Shown here piece by piece: positions 59,122 to 64,000 of a stretch of 64,000 nucleotides of DNA. A program made the position numbers and the translations under genes. Under the pieces are notes generated by a model. The model was given only the letters and a program-made list of their open reading frames with translations. It did no database searches and was not told where the DNA came from. The number at the start of each line of letters is the position of its first letter. Position 1 is the first letter of the stretch. The DNA lies in NCBI GenBank assembly GCA_963556145.1, contig OY744473.1, positions 806,001 to 870,000 of the forward strand, in the 5' to 3' direction. The DNA is from Hygrocybe punicea. Lineage: Eukaryota; Basidiomycota; Agaricomycetes; Agaricales; Hygrophoraceae.

Positions 59122-61116
59122 TGGAGTGGTACCGAGGTACCACTCCGGGGGCTCACGCAGGACTCGAGGGAAAGGTCGACTGGATAGGAAGGATGGACTG
59201 ACTACTACATCTGGAAGGCTACTGACTAGGTCAAACCGTGGGAACCTGATCACGTGACTGACCAGGCACAACTACTACAAGTGCCCCTCCTCCTCATGGT
59301 GACGTCCTCGTCACCATACCGCTACTAAAAGAAAACAAAAAGCAAAACAAAACTGACCAAGAAAAAAACTCTCCAGTCACGACTCCCAGTCCCTCACGAT
59401 GCCCCGGGCCTTACACGTGAGGCGGGACCATATCGTCCTCCAAGATCGTTGGGGGTGGTAGATGACCAAACTGTAACTCTGCTCTGCTCCTCCATCCTCG
59501 AATGCCTCTGGGACTCACATCGCAGGGTAGGATAAAAACGTTCAAAACCATAAGTTCTTGTAGCCCAGGGTGTGAGTTCTTGTGATCCGAAAATAGACTG
59601 GGTGGTTCGTGCGAAAGTAAATAGGTACGGTGCTGTCGAGCAGTGATGGTTCGTAGATAGGTCGAATATCCAATAAATGTCGAGGGCGGGGAAAGGGGAT
59701 GGGACGGGACAAGGTACGGTGTAAACGGGGGAAAGGGAAAACATACGGGTGCATTGGGCCATGCGGTGGCATCGGGGATTCTCGATACGAGGGGACTAGC
59801 GATGGGGTGCTAAGTGGTCGCGGCGGTGACTCGTTTGGGCCCCTACGGGTCGGGGAAGTCGCCAGGGTCGAGAACGAGGTCGCGGGGAGCTGAACGAGGG
59901 CTCGAGGAGCTGGGTATGGTGCAAGAATCCGGCCGAGAGATGGTGACGTGGCGGAATGCGGTGGGGGTCTGGGAACGGTGGGCACGGTGGTATTGGATCG
60001 AGGTGGGGTGCTCCGGGATGGTGAACGGTGGGCGGCGAGCTTTGTGAGTCGGTCTGGAGCTGGGTATGTTGGCAGAACGGGGCCGCGCGATGGTGACGTG
60101 GCGCCTGGCCCAGGTGTCTGGAAACGACGGCGGGGGCTCGTTTGGCGCAATGGAGGGGGACGGGGGGTCCTGGCCGGTGGAACGAGGGCACGGGAGGTCG
60201 AATGGGTCCATGTGAGGCTGGGGTACACGAAAGAACGGGGGGGCGCGACGGATCCGTGGTGTGACCAAAAACGGCGGTGGGGGCTCGTTCGGGGCGTTAG
60301 CGAGACGCAGGGTGCTCTGGGGGGTGGGCCGCGAGATTGGTGAGCTGGTCTGGGGCCGGTTGTGCTGGCAGAACGGGGCCGCGCGATGGTGATGTGGCGC
60401 GTGGCTCGGGTGTCCGAAAACGACGGTGGGGGTTCGTTTGGCACAATGGAGGGGAACGGGGGGTCCTGGCCGGTGGGACGAGTGTGCGGGGAGTCGAATG
60501 GGTCCGTGTAGGGGTGGGGGTGACGAGAAACGGGGGGTCTAACAATGGTGACGTGGCAGATCCATGGGGCGACCAAAAGGTGCGGGGCGGTTCGTTTGAG
60601 ACGACGAGGCGCGACGGGGGGTTCTGGCAGATGAGCCAAGGGTGCGGGGAGTCGAACGCGTGCATTTTGGGTCCGGGGTGCATGAAAAAAACGGGGTCCG
60701 CGCGGCGGCGATGCGATTTTCGTTGGGTTGTCCAAAACTCGCAGTAGCGGGCCATGTGGGATCCTGATGGGGAACGCGGGGCTCCAGAACGTCGAACGAA
60801 GTTGCGGGGGGTCGTGTGGACATAGCTGGGTCTAGGGAAAGTGAAAATTTGGGGGGTGGTGAGGCCGGAAAAAGTTGTCTCGCGAGAAAAAATGTAAGAA
60901 GTGGGAAAACCATGAGAAAAAGAGAAGCGTGGGTCGAAGAACACTCTCATCACCACGTTGGAGTGGTACCGAGGTACCACTCCGGGGGCTCACGCAGGAC
61001 TCGAGGGAAAGGTCGACTGGATAGGAAGGATGGACTGACTACTACATCTGGAAGGCTACTGACTAGGTCAAACCGTGGGAACCTGATCACGTGACTGACC
61101 AGGCACAACTACTACA
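59122..61116 (-). mobile_element. Small non-autonomous LTR element 2 (recent)
   Basis: 1995 bp with identical 158-bp LTRs (59122-59279 and 60959-61116) and the 4-bp duplication CCGT (59118-59121, 61117-61120). In minus sense: LTR TGTAGTAGTTG to CACTCCA, then TGGTGATGAGAG (60944-60955) as likely primer site, and a purine tract GAGGAGGAGGGGCACTT before the 3' LTR. The interior is GC-rich, built largely of roughly 300-bp repeats, and carries a 397-codon minus-strand frame (60735-59542) of Pro/Arg/Ser/Thr-rich text with recurring PPARTPRxPPLxQTxPxRRF units. No gag, protease or polymerase motif. Confidence 0.9.
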
Positions 61117-64000
61117 CCGTCAGAGCGGCAGATGGGAGAATACTCCAGGCCACTGGGAAAGGGGAGATAAAACTCCAACTTCCTATGGGAAAGGACGCCA
61201 AGCCAACAAACGTCACGATACAAAGCGCGATCTACGCACCAAGCCTAGCGTTCATATTGATATCCGTCAGCACCCTCGACAGAGCCGGCTACTCCATCCA
61301 CGTAAAGGACCAAATATGCAGCATAATCAAACCCGATCAGAGAACAGTCGGACGGATACCACTGATTCGCGGTCTCTATCGCATAACAACGAACGCAGAC
61401 CCCGAAGAAGAGCCGGCGTCGGCCAACGTAGCCTCCAAAATCACCACCATCTCGCAACTACACAGAAAAATGGGTCACATAAACCACAACGACCTAAAAC
61501 AGATGGTCAGAGAGAAAATGGTAGATGGAATAGACTTAGACCTCAGTTCCAAACCCGAATTCTGCGAGACATGCATGAAAGCGAAGGCCACACGAAGACC
61601 CTTCCCCAAGGAAAGCCACTCCAAAACCAAATCCTATGGAGAAAAGATCGTGACCGACGTATGGGGACCAGCTCCAACCCGCTCACTAGGGGGACACAGC
61701 TACTCCCTCTGCTTCAAGGACCTTCACACCCACGAAGAGCGCATATACTTTATGAAGCACAAATCCGAGTCCTTCGAAAACTACAAATCCTATGAAGCCT
61801 GGGTAAGAATCCAATGTGACGCCCCAATAAAAATCCTTGGATCAGATCGCGGTGGCGAATTCACCAGCAAGAAATTCAAAGCACATACCAACCACGCCGG
61901 TACGATTCGACACCTCACAGTCCACGACTCGCCAGCATTGAACAGAAGCACCGAACGCACCAACCGCACCCACATGGATTGCACCAGAGCAATGTTGATA
62001 ACATCAGACTTACCACAAAACCTATGGGGAGAAGCCAAACTCCACTCAGTTTGGCTACACAACCGCGCTCCCACGCGAACCCTTGATGAAAACAAAACAC
62101 CATACGAAATGGCAACAGGGAAGAAACTGGACTTGTCCGACCTGCACGAATGGGGTTGCAAAGCATGGGTAAAACGTCTAAATGCCAACAAACTCGAACC
62201 CAAATCGGAAGAATGCCATTTTGTAGGCTACGACGACGAATCCAAAGCGTATCGTATCTACTGGCCCACGAAACGCAAAGTAAGCATCGAACGCGACGTC
62301 TACTTCAACAGAGACGAAGCTACGTCACCTGGGATCGTCCACATGGAGGTGGAGACAGAACCATACGCCAATCCACCCAATCCCACAACACCAACAACAA
62401 ATCAGACCACCAACAACACAAACCCAACTCACCTCGAACCACACAACCCTTCGATCCCGACAGATCAACACACAGACGCACAAGATCCACCCACAATGCC
62501 TATACACCAAAAACGCCTCAGAAACGACGGACTAGACGAACCAGAACCCAACACTGGCCGCGGTTATCGACCTAGAAAACCGACAGGCTTCTATAGCAAC
62601 CTACACAAAGGGAAAGACCCAGAAACGGCCGCAACGTCAGAACTACCCAACGAATACACGGCAGACGCAACAGAGGTAGAAGACGCGGACATTCCCTTTC
62701 AAGACGCTATAGAATACGCCCTGACTGCCGGCGAAACAGAACCAGAAACCATCGAAGAGGCACTACAAGGTGCGGAAACAAAACAGTGGTCAGACGCAAT
62801 TGAAAACGAACTCACCCAAATCGAGAAATTCAAAACATGGGACATCATCGAGGCACCCCCCGACGCCAACATAACGAAGTGCCGATACACCTTTCGCTAC
62901 AAACGCAACCCCGACGGCCAAATAGCTAAGTATAAAGCCCGATTAGTAGCAAAAGGATTCACCCAAATCTACGGACTCGACTACTTCGAAACATTCGCCC
63001 CAGTAGTCAAACACGCCACACTCCGCGTCCTACTCTCGTTCGCAGCCAACAAAGGATCAGCGATACATCAGGCGGACGTCAAAAACGCGTACCTCAATGC
63101 CGAGCTCAAAGAGACCATATACATGGAATTACCGCCATTGTATACCCGTTTCAGAGAGCTCCCGCATAATCACCGGACCACCAACTTAATCTGCAAGCTA
63201 AACAAAGCACTCTACGGAACCAGGCAAGGCACCAACGAGTGGTACCGAAAGCTCAAGACCACCTTCCTCTCGCTGAACTACAAAGTATGTAGCGCCGACG
63301 AAGCAGTATTCTACCTGCTCGAAAACGACGACTACACAATAGTGGCCGCGGCTACCGACGACTTCACAATAATCGCAAGCACGATTAAACGCGCCCAGCG
63401 AATAAAACAGCAACTCAACGATCACTTCGAGATAGTCGACCTCGGAGAAATCAATTGGTTACTAGGCATCCACATCCAGCGCGACATCGCGAGACGCACG
63501 ATCGCACTCGGACAGCAGGCCTACATCAATCGGATAGTCACTAAGATGGGATTACAAGATGCCAGACCAGTAAACACGCCAATGGAACCTAACATCAACC
63601 TCAGTTACGATTCGCCGGCCGTCTCACCGGAATGTCTAAATCCCTCCGAGATATCCCAGTACCGAGAAGCCATCGGATCGCTAATGTACGCGGCAATTGC
63701 TACTCGCCCCGATATCGCATACGCAATCTCCACGCTATCGCGATTCATGCAAGCCCCCAGATCAACCCACTGGAAAGCCATCCTAAGAGTGTTCAAATAC
63801 CTCAAGGGAACCCGCGACTTAAGACTCGTACTAGGAGGAGATCACACAACGTTAATCGGCTACTCCGACGCGGACTGGGCTTCTCAAGCAGATCGTTACT
63901 CAATATCCGGATACGCCTTCCTTATAGGCGACGGCATCATCTCATGGAGCAGTAAAAAACAGCCCATAGTCACCTTATCCAGCACCGAATCCGAATACGT
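61117..64000 (+). CDS. Copia-2 protease end, integrase, RT, RNase H (open, 3' cut)
   Basis: About 960 codons without a stop. Integrase zinc-binding HRKMGHIN...CETCMKAK; catalytic core with VTDVWGPAP (Asp), ILGSDRGGEFTS (Asp) and NRSTERTNRTHMD (Glu). Reverse transcriptase: KARLVAKGFTQIYGLDYFETFAPV, HQADVKNAYLNAELKETIYM, and the catalytic site ATDDF at 63351-63365, where most Copia enzymes have YVDD. RNase H: GYSDADWASQADRYSISGYAF and LSSTESEY at the window end. The intact frame and the identical LTRs of the nested element suggest a young insertion. Function is now blocked by the insertion at 59122. Confidence 0.95.

Larger units (their letters stand above)
57699..64000 (+). mobile_element. Ty1/Copia retrotransposon, Copia-2 (runs off window)
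   Basis: A 5' LTR, primer-binding site, gag, protease, integrase, reverse transcriptase and most of RNase H are present; the 3' LTR lies beyond 64000. The pol frame is open without a stop from 61117 to the window end. A small LTR element is inserted in the protease region at 59122-61116. The left flank is CCGCC, the expected 5-bp target site. Confidence 0.95.

Noticed and set aside
61091..61795. 234-codon + strand frame starting MTDQAQLL
   Set aside because: It is out of frame with the Copia-2 pol reading frame, which is continuous here and carries the integrase motifs.

Overview
The window looks like nuclear DNA of a filamentous fungus, most likely an agaricomycete (mushroom-forming) basidiomycete. 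The grounds are introns of about 50-60 nt, two microexons, a NACHT-TPR protein, two large TPR-CHAT proteins, a DUF262 protein with a long low-complexity tail, an F-box protein and an LtrA-like membrane protein, all set in a dense field of Copia elements, solo LTRs and MITEs. No rRNA, tRNA, CRISPR array or bacterial-style operon was seen.

Layout. 1-930: 3' part of an LtrA-like gene (+), an inverted duplicate of 19370-20270. About 931-1575: hairpin repeat. 1664-5497 (-): intact TPR-CHAT gene, copy A. 6768-8549 (+): F-box gene. 8890-13184 (-): NACHT-TPR gene. About 12.9-14.24 kb and 17.82-19.35 kb: direct duplication of the NACHT-TPR 5' end and upstream DNA, separated by a long-arm foldback element (14428-17660) that carries a PIF/Harbinger-type MITE. 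19569-22297 (-): LtrA-like gene. 24898-36285 (+): broken pogo/CENP-B-type transposase gene split by four insertions, namely Copia-1 (itself hit by a solo LTR), a hAT-type MITE, a small LTR element and a second hAT-type MITE. 37301-42147 (-): ten-exon DUF262 gene. 42444-47358 (+): TPR-CHAT copy B, divergent from the DUF262 gene across a 296-bp intergenic region, with its 5' half damaged. 47.4-57.7 kb: repeats, three LTR or hAT insertions and a decayed proline-rich reading frame. 57699-64000: Copia-2, with an open pol frame running off the window and a recent small LTR element inserted in its protease region.

Exon models were checked by arithmetic: the spliced lengths of TPR-CHAT A (3570 nt), NACHT-TPR (4137 nt) and DUF262 (4326 nt) are all multiples of three and join conserved motifs in frame. 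For most insertions, removing the element plus one target-site copy restores the host reading frame, so their boundaries are well supported.

Functionally, the host genes include three types used in sensing and cell-death or immune systems elsewhere: CHAT protease with TPR, NACHT with TPR, and DUF262. That they form one system here is inference. The strongest structural hint is the head-to-head DUF262/TPR-CHAT pair and the copying of the CHAT gene, with part of that promoter, to 1.6-5.7 kb.
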